From CAZYYO01 sp964650965 (GTDB taxonomy: Bacteria > Bacillota > Clostridia > Lachnospirales > Lachnospiraceae), in the NCBI GenBank assembly GCA_964650965.1, contig CAZYYO010000062.1:1-13184 (forward strand): DNA of 13,184 nucleotides. Direction: 5' to 3'. The notes beneath the pieces are model-generated. The model was given only the letters and a program-made list of their open reading frames with translations, had not been told where the DNA came from and did not search any database. The position numbers were made by a program, and so were the translations under genes. This document shows positions 6,504 to 13,184 of this stretch, piece by piece (the first letter of the stretch is position 1; every line of letters starts with the position of its first letter).

Positions 6504-7664
6504 ATGAAAAAGAGATTATTAAGTGTAGCCCTGGTAGTGGCTATGGTTGCAACCAGTCTTGTAGGCTGTGGCAGTGGAAACAAATCTTCACAAAAGGATG
6601 CAGATAAATTCTACATTGGTGGAATCGGACCTGTTACCGGAAGTGCAGCAATGTATGGAATGGCTGTAAAGCAAGGGGCACAGCTGGCAGTAGATGAGAT
6701 TAATAAAGCAGGCGGTATCAATGGATACCAGATTGAATATGATTTCCAGGATGATGAAAATGATGCTGAGAAGGCATTAAATGCATACAATAACTTAAAG
6801 GATTGGGGAATGCAGATGCTGATGGGTACTGTTACCACAACTCCTTGCCTGGCTGTTGTAGCTGAGACAGAAAGCGACAATATGTTCCAGTTAACTCCTT
6901 CTGCATCCGCAGCAGATGTAATTACCGGAGCCAACAGCTATCAGATCTGCTTCCAGGATCCTGTACAGGGTACCTATGCAGCAGATTATGTAGACCAGTA
7001 CAAATTAGGAACCAAGGTTGGCATTATTTATAACAGCCAGGATGTATATTCTTCAGGAATTGAAGCAAATTTCAAGAAGCAGGCAAAGGATCTTGGATTT
7101 GAAATTGTTTCTGAATCTTCCTTTACCAATGATAACGCAACCGACTTTACGGTTCAGTTGAAGCAGGCAAAGGATGCAGGTGCTGATTTAATCTTCTTAC
7201 CTATCTATTATACAGAAGCTTCTATTATCTTAAGCCAGGCAGCAACAATGAATTATGATGTTAACTTCTTTGGATGTGATGGCTTAGATGGTATTACCGA
7301 TATGGATAATTTTGATAAGAGTCTGGCAGAGGGCGTTAAATTATTAACACCATTTGCAGCTTCTGCTACAGATGAGCTTACAGCTAACTTCGTAAAGAAC
7401 TATCAGGCAGCATATAACGAAGTTCCTACTCAGTTCGCAGCTGATGCTTATGACTGTATTTATGCGATCAAGGCAGCGATTGAAGCAGCAGACGCAAAGC
7501 CTGATATGAGTGCTTCTGATTTATGTGATGCAATCACCGCTCAGATGTCTACCATTAAGATTGCTGGTGTTACAGGCGAGGAAATCACATGGGATGAGAC
7601 AGGTGCAGTTGATAAAACACCTAAGCTGGTTACCATTACCAATGGTGAATATGTAATGGATTAG
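6504..7664 (+). CDS. livJ: HAAT-family ABC importer, substrate-binding lipoprotein
   Basis: This encodes 386 residues, with a strong AGGAGGG at 6488-6494 setting the start. The N-terminus is a lipoprotein signal: KKR, a hydrophobic core to residue 18, then lipobox L-V-G-C with the lipidated cysteine at C22, followed by a Gly/Ser/Lys-rich linker. The mature part is a type I periplasmic-binding fold of the branched-chain amino-acid receptor (Peripla_BP_6) family. It opens with the family-typical GGIGPVTGSAAMYG and has the GTVTTTPCLAV ligand-cleft segment. It should hold substrate outside the cell, tethered to the membrane, and deliver it to the permeases encoded downstream. The ligand is inferred to be a branched-chain or other small amino acid; related receptors bind urea, amides or aromatic acids, so specificity is open. 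It is separated from the permease genes by a terminator and a new promoter, which should allow excess binding protein. Confidence 0.93.
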   Translation: MKKRLLSVALVVAMVATSLVGCGSGNKSSQKDADKFYIGGIGPVTGSAAMYGMAVKQGAQLAVDEINKAGGINGYQIEYDFQDDENDAEKALNAYNNLKDWGMQMLMGTVTTTPCLAVVAETESDNMFQLTPSASAADVITGANSYQICFQDPVQGTYAADYVDQYKLGTKVGIIYNSQDVYSSGIEANFKKQAKDLGFEIVSESSFTNDNATDFTVQLKQAKDAGADLIFLPIYYTEASIILSQAATMNYDVNFFGCDGLDGITDMDNFDKSLAEGVKLLTPFAASATDELTANFVKNYQAAYNEVPTQFAADAYDCIYAIKAAIEAADAKPDMSASDLCDAITAQMSTIKIAGVTGEEITWDETGAVDKTPKLVTITNGEYVMD

Positions 7665-7700
7665 TTTCCATTCTTATAAAAGCGAAATAAAAGGTTAAGG

Positions 7701-7758
7701 CTGATTTTGTCCGCTACAGTGGTAACTTTCACTGAGACGACAAAATCAGTTTTTCTTT
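7701..7758 (+). terminator. terminator between binding-protein and permease genes
   Basis: CTGATTTTGTC (7701-7711) pairs perfectly with GACAAAATCAG (7739-7749). Inside it a second small hairpin pairs CAGTG (7717-7721) with CACTG (7730-7734). A T-rich tail TTTTTCTTTT follows from 7750. It is expected to stop most transcripts after the binding-protein gene. Confidence 0.85.
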
Positions 7759-7786
7759 TGTGGATAGTGAGCACTTATGCTATAAT
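7758..7786 (+). promoter_or_regulatory. second promoter, driving the permease/ATPase genes
   Basis: A perfect TATAAT (7781-7786) with upstream TG at 7778-7779 forms an extended -10. TTGTGG (7758-7763) lies 17 nt upstream and directly follows the terminator's T run. The distance to the livH start codon is 36 nt. Confidence 0.65.
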
Positions 7787-7822
7787 AGGTGATATTTATA
7801 AATAGAAAAAAGAGGTGCAGTT

Positions 7823-8704
7823 ATGACATTAATTTCATATCTCATTAACGGCATCAGTTTGGGCAGCGTTTATGCAATTATCGCTTTGGGATATACCATG
7901 GTTTATGGTATTGCCAAGATGTTGAATTTTGCCCATGGTGATGTCATTATGATTGGTTGTTACACCGTGTTTCTAACCATGACAAAGACCAATATGAATC
8001 CCGTACTGAGTACGGTTCTAGCAGTGGTGATTTGCACCATGCTGGGAGTAGTGATTGAGAAAATCGCATATAAGCCATTAAGAAAGGCTACGTCTCTGGC
8101 AGTATTAATCACAGCCATTGGTGTCAGCTATTTCTTGCAGAATATGGCATTATTGCTGTTTGGTTCCAATACCGTGTCCTTTTCCTCTGTGATTTCATGG
8201 CGTGGACTTTCTCTGGCAAATGGGGAACTGAATATTTCAGGAGTAACCATTGTTACCATTATTTCCTGTTTGGTAATTATGGCAGCACTGATGATTTTTA
8301 TCAGAAAAACAAAGGCTGGTCAGGCAATGCTGGCAGTTTCCGAAGATAAGGATGCAGCCCAGCTGATGGGAGTAGATGTAAATAAGACAATTTCTCTCAC
8401 CTTTGCCATCGGTTCCGGACTTGCCGCCATTGCAGGTGTTCTTCTGTGCTCGGCATATCCGGCACTGACACCATACACAGGCTCTATGCCTGGTATTAAG
8501 GCATTTACAGCAGCAGTATTTGGTGGAATCGGTTCCATTCCAGGTGCATTGCTGGGAGGAATCCTTCTGGGAATTATTGAAATTCTAAGCCGTGCATACA
8601 TATCAACGCAGCTGGCTGATGCCATTGTATTTGCTGTATTGATTATTGTACTCCTTGTGAAACCTACCGGAATTCTGGGCAAACAGATTCACGAGAAAGT
8701 GTAG
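7823..8704 (+). CDS. livH: HAAT-family ABC importer, permease LivH
   Basis: This encodes 293 residues, start set by the GAGGTG ribosome-binding site about 6 nt upstream. It is an almost wholly hydrophobic protein with about eight membrane segments, of the branched-chain amino-acid permease family (BPD_transp_2). The LivH hallmark GYTMVYGIAKMLNFAHGD lies near residues 23-40. The cytoplasmic coupling loop A-V-S-E-D-K-D-A-A-Q-L-M-G-V-D (about residues 171-185) is followed by a Gly/Ala-rich membrane segment and is expected to contact the ATPases. It forms one half of the heterodimeric channel with LivM, encoded 10 nt downstream. Length is normal for the family and no defect is seen. Confidence 0.95.
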   Translation: MTLISYLINGISLGSVYAIIALGYTMVYGIAKMLNFAHGDVIMIGCYTVFLTMTKTNMNPVLSTVLAVVICTMLGVVIEKIAYKPLRKATSLAVLITAIGVSYFLQNMALLLFGSNTVSFSSVISWRGLSLANGELNISGVTIVTIISCLVIMAALMIFIRKTKAGQAMLAVSEDKDAAQLMGVDVNKTISLTFAIGSGLAAIAGVLLCSAYPALTPYTGSMPGIKAFTAAVFGGIGSIPGALLGGILLGIIEILSRAYISTQLADAIVFAVLIIVLLVKPTGILGKQIHEKV

Positions 8705-8708
8705 GTGA
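8703..8708 (+). promoter_or_regulatory. ribosome-binding site that decides the livM start
   Basis: AGGTGA overlaps the livH stop codon. It touches the ATG at 8709 with no spacer but lies 6 nt before the ATG at 8715, favouring the latter. Further in-frame ATGs at 8724 and 8733 leave some uncertainty. Confidence 0.45.
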
Positions 8709-8714
8709 ATGAAG

Positions 8715-9788
8715 ATGAATAAAATGAAAAATATGAACAAATCAACAAAAAGTAATTTTATAACCTATGGACTGGTTCTGGCAGTATTTCTTGTTGTACA
8801 GATTCTAAACAGTACAGGAAGCCTATCCAGCCTGATTTCCGGACTTTTGGTTCCTTTATGTATTTATTCGGTCATGGCAATTTCTTTGAATTTATGTGTA
8901 GGATATCTGGGAGAATTAAGCTTAGGTCATGCAGGATTTATGTGTGTAGGAGCATTTTCCAGTGCATTTTTCTCTAAGTTGATGCTGCATACCATTACCA
9001 ATAGTACCCTTCGATTCCTGATTGCCATGCTTATCGGCGTAGCAGTTGCAGCTTTCTTTGGCCTGCTGGTTTCCTTCCCGGTACTTCGTCTTAGCGGAGA
9101 TTACCTGGCGATTGTAACCCTGGCCTTTGGGGAAATTGTTAAGAATGTGGTAAATGTTTTATACATTGGAGTGGACAAAAGCGGTCTACACTTTTCCATG
9201 AAGGATCAATCAGCTCTTAATATGGATGATACCGGTACCATGATTATCAATGGTGCACAGGGAATTACAGGAACACCAAAGCAGTCAACCTTTGCCATTG
9301 GTATTGTAATGATTCTGGTGTGTCTCTTTATTGTATTTCATTTTGTGAATTCCAGAACAGGCCGTGCCGTTATGGCCATTCGAGATAATAAGATTGCAGC
9401 AGAGTCCATTGGAATTGATGTAAATAAATATAAACTGATTGCATTTACCTTATCTGCTGCTCTGGCGGGATTAGGCGGTGTGTTATATGCCCACAACCTG
9501 TCTTCTCTGGTAGCATTACCTAAGAACTTCGGATATAACATGTCCATTATGATTCTTGTATTTGTTGTCCTTGGTGGAATTGGTAATTTCAGGGGCTCTA
9601 TTATTGCGGCAGTGGTGTTAACACTGCTTCCGGAGGTTCTTCGAGGTCTGAATGATTATCGTATGCTGATTTATGCTATTGTATTAATTGCAATGATGTT
9701 ATTTAACTGGGCACCAAAAGCTTTGGAATGGAGACAGAAGCATTCCCTTAAGAAGCTGTTGCCCCGTGCTGCAAAGGAGGTTTCATAA
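8715..9788 (+). CDS. livM: HAAT-family ABC importer, permease LivM
   Basis: This encodes 357 residues from the ATG at 8715; an ATG at 8709 would add two residues but has no spacing from AGGTGA. After a Lys/Asn/Met-rich cytoplasmic start there are roughly eight to ten membrane segments. The LivM-type signature SLNLCVGYLGELSLGHAGF lies near residues 57-75. The coupling loop A-I-R-D-N-K-I-A-A-E-S-I-G-I-D in the second half matches the equivalent loop of LivH. The central insertion between membrane segments (around residues 150-190) is the usual extracellular part. It is the partner of LivH in the transmembrane channel. The gene is translationally close to both neighbours: 10 nt after livH, and livG starts 2 nt after its stop. 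Confidence 0.95.
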   Translation: MNKMKNMNKSTKSNFITYGLVLAVFLVVQILNSTGSLSSLISGLLVPLCIYSVMAISLNLCVGYLGELSLGHAGFMCVGAFSSAFFSKLMLHTITNSTLRFLIAMLIGVAVAAFFGLLVSFPVLRLSGDYLAIVTLAFGEIVKNVVNVLYIGVDKSGLHFSMKDQSALNMDDTGTMIINGAQGITGTPKQSTFAIGIVMILVCLFIVFHFVNSRTGRAVMAIRDNKIAAESIGIDVNKYKLIAFTLSAALAGLGGVLYAHNLSSLVALPKNFGYNMSIMILVFVVLGGIGNFRGSIIAAVVLTLLPEVLRGLNDYRMLIYAIVLIAMMLFNWAPKALEWRQKHSLKKLLPRAAKEVS

Positions 9789-9790
9789 TT

Positions 9791-10549
9791 ATGGCATTAC
9801 TTGAAGTAAATAATCTTGGAATATCCTTTGGCGGATTAAGAGCGGTAGACCATTTTCAGCTGAAAATCGAAAAAGGGGAATTATATGGTTTGATTGGACC
9901 AAATGGTGCAGGAAAAACCACAATCTTTAACATGCTTACAGGGGTTTATACACCTGGAGATGGAAGTATTATCTTAGATGGTACGGACATTACGGGAAAG
10001 CATACAGAGGAAATTAATAAGACAGGGGTGGCTAGAACCTTCCAGAATATTCGTCTTTTTGGGGCACAAAGTGTGTTGGATAATGTAAAATGTGGACTGC
10101 ACAATCATTATAGATATTCAACTCTGACCGGTATTCTGCGATTACCCAATTATCGCAAAATGGAGCATGCCATGGATGAAAAGGCGATGGAGATACTTAA
10201 GGTTTTTGATTTAGATTCCGAAGCTGATACCTTAGCGTCTAATCTTCCTTATGGAAAGCAGCGTAAACTGGAGATTGCAAGAGCTATGGCAACAGAGCCC
10301 AAGCTGTTACTGTTAGACGAACCGGCAGCTGGTATGAATCCTAACGAGACAGGGGAATTAATGGAAACTATTCAGCTGATTCGAAATCAGTTCGGTATTA
10401 CCATACTTTTAATCGAGCATGATATGAAGCTGGTGGCTGGAATCTGCGAGAAGTTAACGGTGTTAAATTTTGGTAGTGTCTTAGCCCAGGGCAAGACGAA
10501 AGAAGTGCTGCAGGATCCACAGGTAATTAAGGCATATCTTGGTGAGTAG
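9791..10549 (+). CDS. livG: HAAT-family ABC importer, ATPase LivG
   Basis: This encodes 252 residues, with AAAGGAGG at 9774-9781 inside the end of livM and 9 nt before the ATG. It is a cytoplasmic ABC ATPase with Walker A GPNGAGKTT (36-44), Q-loop Q85, signature LPYGKQ (152-157), Walker B LLLLDE (172-177) and switch histidine H210. The LPYGKQRKLEIARA form of the signature and the C-terminal AYLGE are typical of LivG rather than LivF. It pairs with LivF to power import. All catalytic residues are present. Confidence 0.95.
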   Translation: MALLEVNNLGISFGGLRAVDHFQLKIEKGELYGLIGPNGAGKTTIFNMLTGVYTPGDGSIILDGTDITGKHTEEINKTGVARTFQNIRLFGAQSVLDNVKCGLHNHYRYSTLTGILRLPNYRKMEHAMDEKAMEILKVFDLDSEADTLASNLPYGKQRKLEIARAMATEPKLLLLDEPAAGMNPNETGELMETIQLIRNQFGITILLIEHDMKLVAGICEKLTVLNFGSVLAQGKTKEVLQDPQVIKAYLGE

Positions 10550-10561
10550 GAGGATGAGACC

Positions 10562-11272
10562 ATGGCAATGTTAGAAGTAAAGGATTTAGAGGTATATTAT
10601 GGTGTTATCCAGGCAATTAAGGGTATCTCTTTTGATGTAAACGAAGGAGAAGTTATTGCACTGATTGGTGCCAATGGGGCAGGTAAGACCACAACACTTC
10701 AGACAGTAAGCGGTATGATTGCTCCTGCTAAGGGGCAGATTATATTTGAGGGAACGGATATTACCAAGATTCCCGGACATAAAATTGTATCCATGGGAAT
10801 GGCTCATGTGCCGGAAGGCAGAAGAGTGTTTGCACAGCTGTCTGTGTATGAGAACCTGAAATTAGGTGCTTATACCAGAAAAGATAAAAATGAAATAGAA
10901 GAAACGATTGCAAGTGTGTATGAAAGCTTTCCACGTCTGAAGGAACGCAAGAATCAGGCGGCAGGAACCTTAAGTGGCGGAGAACAACAGATGCTGGCTA
11001 TGGGCAGAGCATTAATGTCTAAGCCAAGACTGATATTAATGGATGAACCATCCATGGGATTATCTCCTATTTTGGTAGAAGAGATCTTTCGTATTATTGA
11101 GAATATTTCCAAGGCAGGAACCACTGTATTACTGGTGGAACAAAATGCTAAGAAGGCATTATCCATCGCTGACCGTGCATATGTATTAGAGACAGGAAAG
11201 ATTGCGTTGGCTGGTAATGCCAGTGATTTATTAAATGATGAATCGGTAAAGAAGGCATATTTAGGGGAGTAA
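10562..11272 (+). CDS. livF: HAAT-family ABC importer, ATPase LivF
   Basis: This encodes 236 residues. AGGAGG at 10548-10553 overlaps the livG stop and lies 8 nt before the ATG; an ATG two codons later is a weaker choice. The cytoplasmic ABC ATPase has Walker A GANGAGKTT (36-44), the LivF-typical VPEGRRVF loop (83-90, glutamate in the Q-loop position), signature LSGGEQ (137-142), Walker B LILMDE (157-162) and LLVEQN (190-195) with glutamine at the usual switch-histidine place. The last two substitutions are normal for LivF. This is the last gene of the transporter operon, and no clear terminator is visible directly after it. Confidence 0.95.
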   Translation: MAMLEVKDLEVYYGVIQAIKGISFDVNEGEVIALIGANGAGKTTTLQTVSGMIAPAKGQIIFEGTDITKIPGHKIVSMGMAHVPEGRRVFAQLSVYENLKLGAYTRKDKNEIEETIASVYESFPRLKERKNQAAGTLSGGEQQMLAMGRALMSKPRLILMDEPSMGLSPILVEEIFRIIENISKAGTTVLLVEQNAKKALSIADRAYVLETGKIALAGNASDLLNDESVKKAYLGE

Positions 11273-11420
11273 GCCGGTTGCAGCCAAAGCAATCAATCAA
11301 ACATTTTCGGATATCGTCTTAAATTCTTGTGTCGGTTATGGTATTATAGTAGTAGATTTTGCAACGAAAGAATTGGCAGAGCGCATTTATCAGAGTAATT
11401 TCCAGATGAAATGTAGCTAG
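11265..11420 (+). pseudogene. open but start-less frame after livF, possible gene remnant
   Basis: The +1 frame relative to livF is open from 11265 to a TAG at 11418-11420 (51 codons) and reads like protein, for example SDIVLNSCVGYGIIVVDFA and then TKELAERIYQSNFQMKCS. There is no in-frame ATG or GTG start and no ribosome-binding site. A TTG lies in the second half. It overlaps the last 8 nt of livF. It could be the 3' remnant of a deleted gene, an accidental open frame in a leader, or, least likely, an extension of LivF by +1 frameshifting at TTA-GGG-GAG-TAA. An extended -10-like TGGTATTAT at 11339-11347 inside it may be a promoter for the next gene. The family is not recognised. Confidence 0.3.
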
Positions 11421-11432
11421 GCACCATAGAAT

Positions 11433-11437
11433 GGAGG
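11433..11437 (+). promoter_or_regulatory. ribosome-binding site that decides the start at 11443
   Basis: GGAGG lies 5 nt before the ATG at 11443 but falls inside the coding sequence if the ATG at 11431 is used. That earlier ATG has no Shine-Dalgarno sequence upstream. Confidence 0.6.
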
Positions 11438-11442
11438 CATAT

Positions 11443-11970
11443 ATGTCAGGGTTTATAACGTTCGCAATTGTGATTGGATTGATTGTGTGGGGCGAGGTAA
11501 GGAAGAATCAGAAGCGGGATGAGCAGTATCGCCAGGTACATCCATATCAGGAACCGGCACAAAAGAAAGCAGCAACGGTGGCTGCAGCTGCACCAAAGAA
11601 GCCGGCCAGGGCGAAAACAACACCCTCTTATCAGGATCCTGGGCGTACTACAACCAGTGAAAATCGTACCAAGACAACACCTTCTTATCAGAAATCAGAT
11701 GATAACACGGTATATCAACAGATGATGCAGACCAGAGCTGATGACCAGGTGAAGAAGGATAAGAAGGAGGCTGACAAGAATAAGCCTCAGACCCAGGCAC
11801 AGCAGACCGCAGCCTATCGTGCGGAAGCTAACAGCATCAGTACGGATATTGATACCAGTCAGTTCATAGAGGAAGTTTACGATATTATGGTTTGCGGTTA
11901 TCATCCCGATATGTTGAAACAGCGGGATTTTGTTGGAGAAGGTCTGGAAATGCTTTCTTCTATTGATTAA
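11443..11970 (+). CDS. single-pass membrane protein with low-complexity linker, unknown function
   Basis: This encodes 175 residues from the ATG at 11443, chosen by GGAGG at 11433-11437; the ATG at 11431 would add MEAY. A short hydrophobic segment (about residues 4-17) is followed by K/R/Q-rich sequence, so the bulk is probably cytoplasmic with an N-terminal anchor. Residues ~30-125 are low complexity: Ala/Lys/Pro/Thr/Gln with a repeated KTTPSYQ. The last ~45 residues look folded (TSQFIEEVYDIMVCGYHPDM, ending LEMLSSID) and may be the functional part. I do not recognise the family. It stands 20 nt before the DUF1653-domain gene and is probably co-transcribed with it. Confidence 0.8.
   Translation: MSGFITFAIVIGLIVWGEVRKNQKRDEQYRQVHPYQEPAQKKAATVAAAAPKKPARAKTTPSYQDPGRTTTSENRTKTTPSYQKSDDNTVYQQMMQTRADDQVKKDKKEADKNKPQTQAQQTAAYRAEANSISTDIDTSQFIEEVYDIMVCGYHPDMLKQRDFVGEGLEMLSSID
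11614..11691 (+). repeat. coding direct repeat (KTTPSYQ twice)
   Basis: A 21-nt unit at 11614-11634 recurs at 11671-11691 with 19 of 21 bases identical and start points 57 nt (19 codons) apart, so the frame is kept. The two differences are synonymous. It encodes KTTPSYQ in the linker of the anchored protein and looks like a small internal duplication. Confidence 0.7.
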
Positions 11971-11990
11971 CTAGAAAAGAGGACGAAGCG

Positions 11991-12548
11991 ATGTCTCAGG
12001 GAAATCCTGTTTCAGGAGAATTATATCGACATTTTAAAAACAAGCTGTATCAGATTATTACCATTGCAACCCATTCAGAAACTGGTGAGAAGCTTGTGGT
12101 ATATCAGGCACTATATGGTGACTTCCAAACGTATGTAAGACCTTATGCTATGTTTGTTGGTGAAGTAGATCATGAGAAGTACCCGGAAGTGACACAGAAA
12201 TATCGGTTTCAGCTGATCGATAGAACGCAGCGGGAAGAATCCGAAGAAGAATCAGATATTTCAGACCTGAAAGAAGAACCGCAGCCAGAGAACAATTCGG
12301 TGGAAGAACCGTGGAATGAATTGTCCCAGGTAAATCCATTATTGTTAAAGTTTTTGGATGAAGATGATTTTGATAAGAAATATGATATTGTCGGTGAGAT
12401 GGCTTCCACCATTACCGATGGAATGATTGATAATTTGGCAGCAAGCCTGGATGTAGTAATCCCGGAAGGCAGTCTGGAGGAACGGTATGCACAGCTGAAA
12501 TACTGTGTCCGCACCAGACAGCGGTTCCAGACCAATCGCTTTCGTTAG
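11991..12548 (+). CDS. DUF1653-domain protein
   Basis: This encodes 185 residues, with AGAGGA a few bases upstream of the ATG. Residues ~8-76 match the DUF1653 pattern: G-x-LYRHFKNKLYQI near the start, then HSETGEKLVVYQALYGD, then VRPYAMFVGEVD. This small beta-rich domain has no established biochemical role that I know of. An acidic, Glu/Ser/Asp-rich spacer (about residues 80-105) leads to a second helical-looking part (about 110-185) ending in the basic stretch RTRQRFQTNRFR. The two-part layout is longer than a bare DUF1653 protein. It lies 20 nt after the anchored protein gene, suggesting an operon, and ends 6 nt from the stop of the convergent CYTH gene. Confidence 0.85.
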   Translation: MSQGNPVSGELYRHFKNKLYQIITIATHSETGEKLVVYQALYGDFQTYVRPYAMFVGEVDHEKYPEVTQKYRFQLIDRTQREESEEESDISDLKEEPQPENNSVEEPWNELSQVNPLLLKFLDEDDFDKKYDIVGEMASTITDGMIDNLAASLDVVIPEGSLEERYAQLKYCVRTRQRFQTNRFR

Positions 12549-12554
12549 AACAGG

Positions 12555-13031
12555 CTATGTTTGATATCCATGTTCACTTAGATAGCTGTTATGATATTTT
12601 CCATCATAGGTGACGTCCTGGATGAACCAGGCAGGGGGCTGGAAAGCATTTGCTTCCGCTTCACTTTCAAATTCCACCTCGGCGATGATCAAAGGGGCAA
12701 TATTCTCATGGAAGATATCTAATTCAATGGTCAAGGAATGGGTGAAATCCTCCACCGGCTCCAAAAGAGGAATGAGGTATCGTGTTTTACTGATAATATA
12801 GCCATCCACTTTTTCTCGAAGGTGTTGGTAGGATTCCCTGGTAAGGGGGAGATTGTATTCCTCCCGACTCATCATACCGGTGGATTTGTAGGTACAATAA
12901 TAATTATCATCCTCTTTACGGATGCGTAATACAGGAGCAGTGGATAAATATCCCTGCTCTATTTCTTTATGTTCATAAGCTTCTAGATTGTCTGGTAAAT
13001 GTGAGATTAGAAATTTTCGTTCTATTTCCAT
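12555..13031 (-). CDS. CYTH-domain (triphosphate tunnel metalloenzyme) protein
   Basis: This encodes 158 residues on the minus strand. A ribosome-binding sequence TGGAGG (complement of 13042-13047) lies about 10 nt before the ATG. The N-terminus carries the defining ExExK motif as E2-I-E4-R-K6. Further tunnel residues expected for the family are R36 and R38 (VLRIRK), K49 (TYKS), E57/E58, K82 and R84, E103/D105 (TIELD) and E118/E120 (IAEVEFES). The C-terminal VTYDGKYHNSYL matches the usual family ending. Known members hydrolyse inorganic triphosphate or thiamine triphosphate, or cleave other triphosphates, in the cytoplasm with divalent metal; the substrate here is unknown. The length is normal for the short bacterial type. 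Nothing nearby hints at a pathway. Confidence 0.92.
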   Translation of the reverse strand: MEIERKFLISHLPDNLEAYEHKEIEQGYLSTAPVLRIRKEDDNYYCTYKSTGMMSREEYNLPLTRESYQHLREKVDGYIISKTRYLIPLLEPVEDFTHSLTIELDIFHENIAPLIIAEVEFESEAEANAFQPPAWFIQDVTYDGKYHNSYLSEHGYQT

Positions 13032-13105
13032 AATAAAACAGCCTCCATTTTAAACGTTGTTTTTTTTATTTGATACAAGCTTTGATTTTTGGGACATAAT
13101 ATATT

Positions 13106-13124
13106 ACTATAACGATAGTATAAT
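13106..13124 (+). promoter_or_regulatory. dyad overlapping a TATAAT box near the window end
   Basis: ACTAT (13106-13110) and ATAGT (13115-13119) form an inverted repeat around AACG, and the last base is the first base of a perfect TATAAT (13119-13124). This looks like an operator over a promoter pointing out of the window, or over the promoter of the minus-strand CYTH gene. No convincing -35 box was found on either strand. Confidence 0.3.
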
Positions 13125-13184
13125 AAAACATGGTGTTAGTCAGTAACTGGGTCGGTGTCCGTTTTATTGGTCATATTATCCTAT

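Noticed and set aside
8320..8682. Minus-strand 120-codon frame inside livH
   Set aside because: It is antisense to a complete permease gene. The Pro/Ala/Ser/Ile-rich translation is what the reverse strand of hydrophobic codons gives.
11261..11420. Programmed +1 frameshift extending LivF
   Set aside because: LivF already has its normal length and the usual AYLGE end. The TTA-GGG-GAG-TAA context is not a recognised efficient shift site, so a remnant or chance frame is more likely.
1..13184. CRISPR array, tRNA/rRNA genes, insertion sequences, phage or toxin-antitoxin modules
   Set aside because: Both strands were read for spaced repeats, cloverleaf-like ends, transposase or integrase motifs and small paired toxin genes. 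None was seen.

Overview
The window looks like chromosomal DNA of a low-GC Gram-positive anaerobe, most probably a Clostridia/Lachnospiraceae-type gut bacterium. The reasons are strong AGGAGG ribosome-binding sites, A/T-rich intergenic DNA, rho-independent terminators with U tracts, a Gram-positive style lipoprotein signal on the transport binding protein, and protein sequences of clostridial flavour. The genus assignment is inference. No RNA genes, CRISPR array, insertion sequence or phage gene was seen.

Layout: (1) Positions 1-2709 are noticeably more A/T-rich. They hold the tail of a possible upstream gene, a small polytopic membrane protein (73-597), and a large membrane-anchored extracellular protein of unknown function (674-2653). 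Terminators follow both genes. (2) Positions 2722-5970 hold an extended -10 promoter, a ~135-nt leader with a strong hairpin, and a 1006-residue cyclic-di-GMP protein with order receiver / degenerate GGDEF / EAL / receiver / intact GGDEF / degenerate receiver. It shares a bidirectional terminator with a convergent 89-residue hypothetical gene (5971-6240, minus). (3) Positions 6431-11272 form a complete branched-chain amino-acid type (HAAT family) ABC importer: lipoprotein binding protein, two permeases and two ATPases. A terminator and a second promoter separate the binding-protein gene from the permease/ATPase genes. (4) Positions 11265-11420 are an open but start-less reading frame of unknown nature. 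(5) Positions 11443-12548 hold two small genes in tandem: a single-pass membrane protein with a low-complexity linker and a DUF1653-domain protein. They converge, with only 6 nt between, on a minus-strand CYTH (triphosphate tunnel) gene at 12555-13031. The last 150 nt are an A/T-rich upstream region with a dyad over a TATAAT box.

How the parts work together: the liv-type operon is self-contained and should import a hydrophobic amino acid or related compound. The cyclic-di-GMP protein can plausibly both make and break the messenger under the control of two phosphorylatable receiver domains. No cognate histidine kinase is in the window. Nothing seen links the transporter, the signalling protein and the CYTH protein beyond adjacency. 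The clearest candidates for a second look are the six-domain signalling protein with its leader, the A/T-rich surface-protein pair, and the start-less frame after the transporter operon. I do not see convincing evidence of a wholly new multi-gene system.
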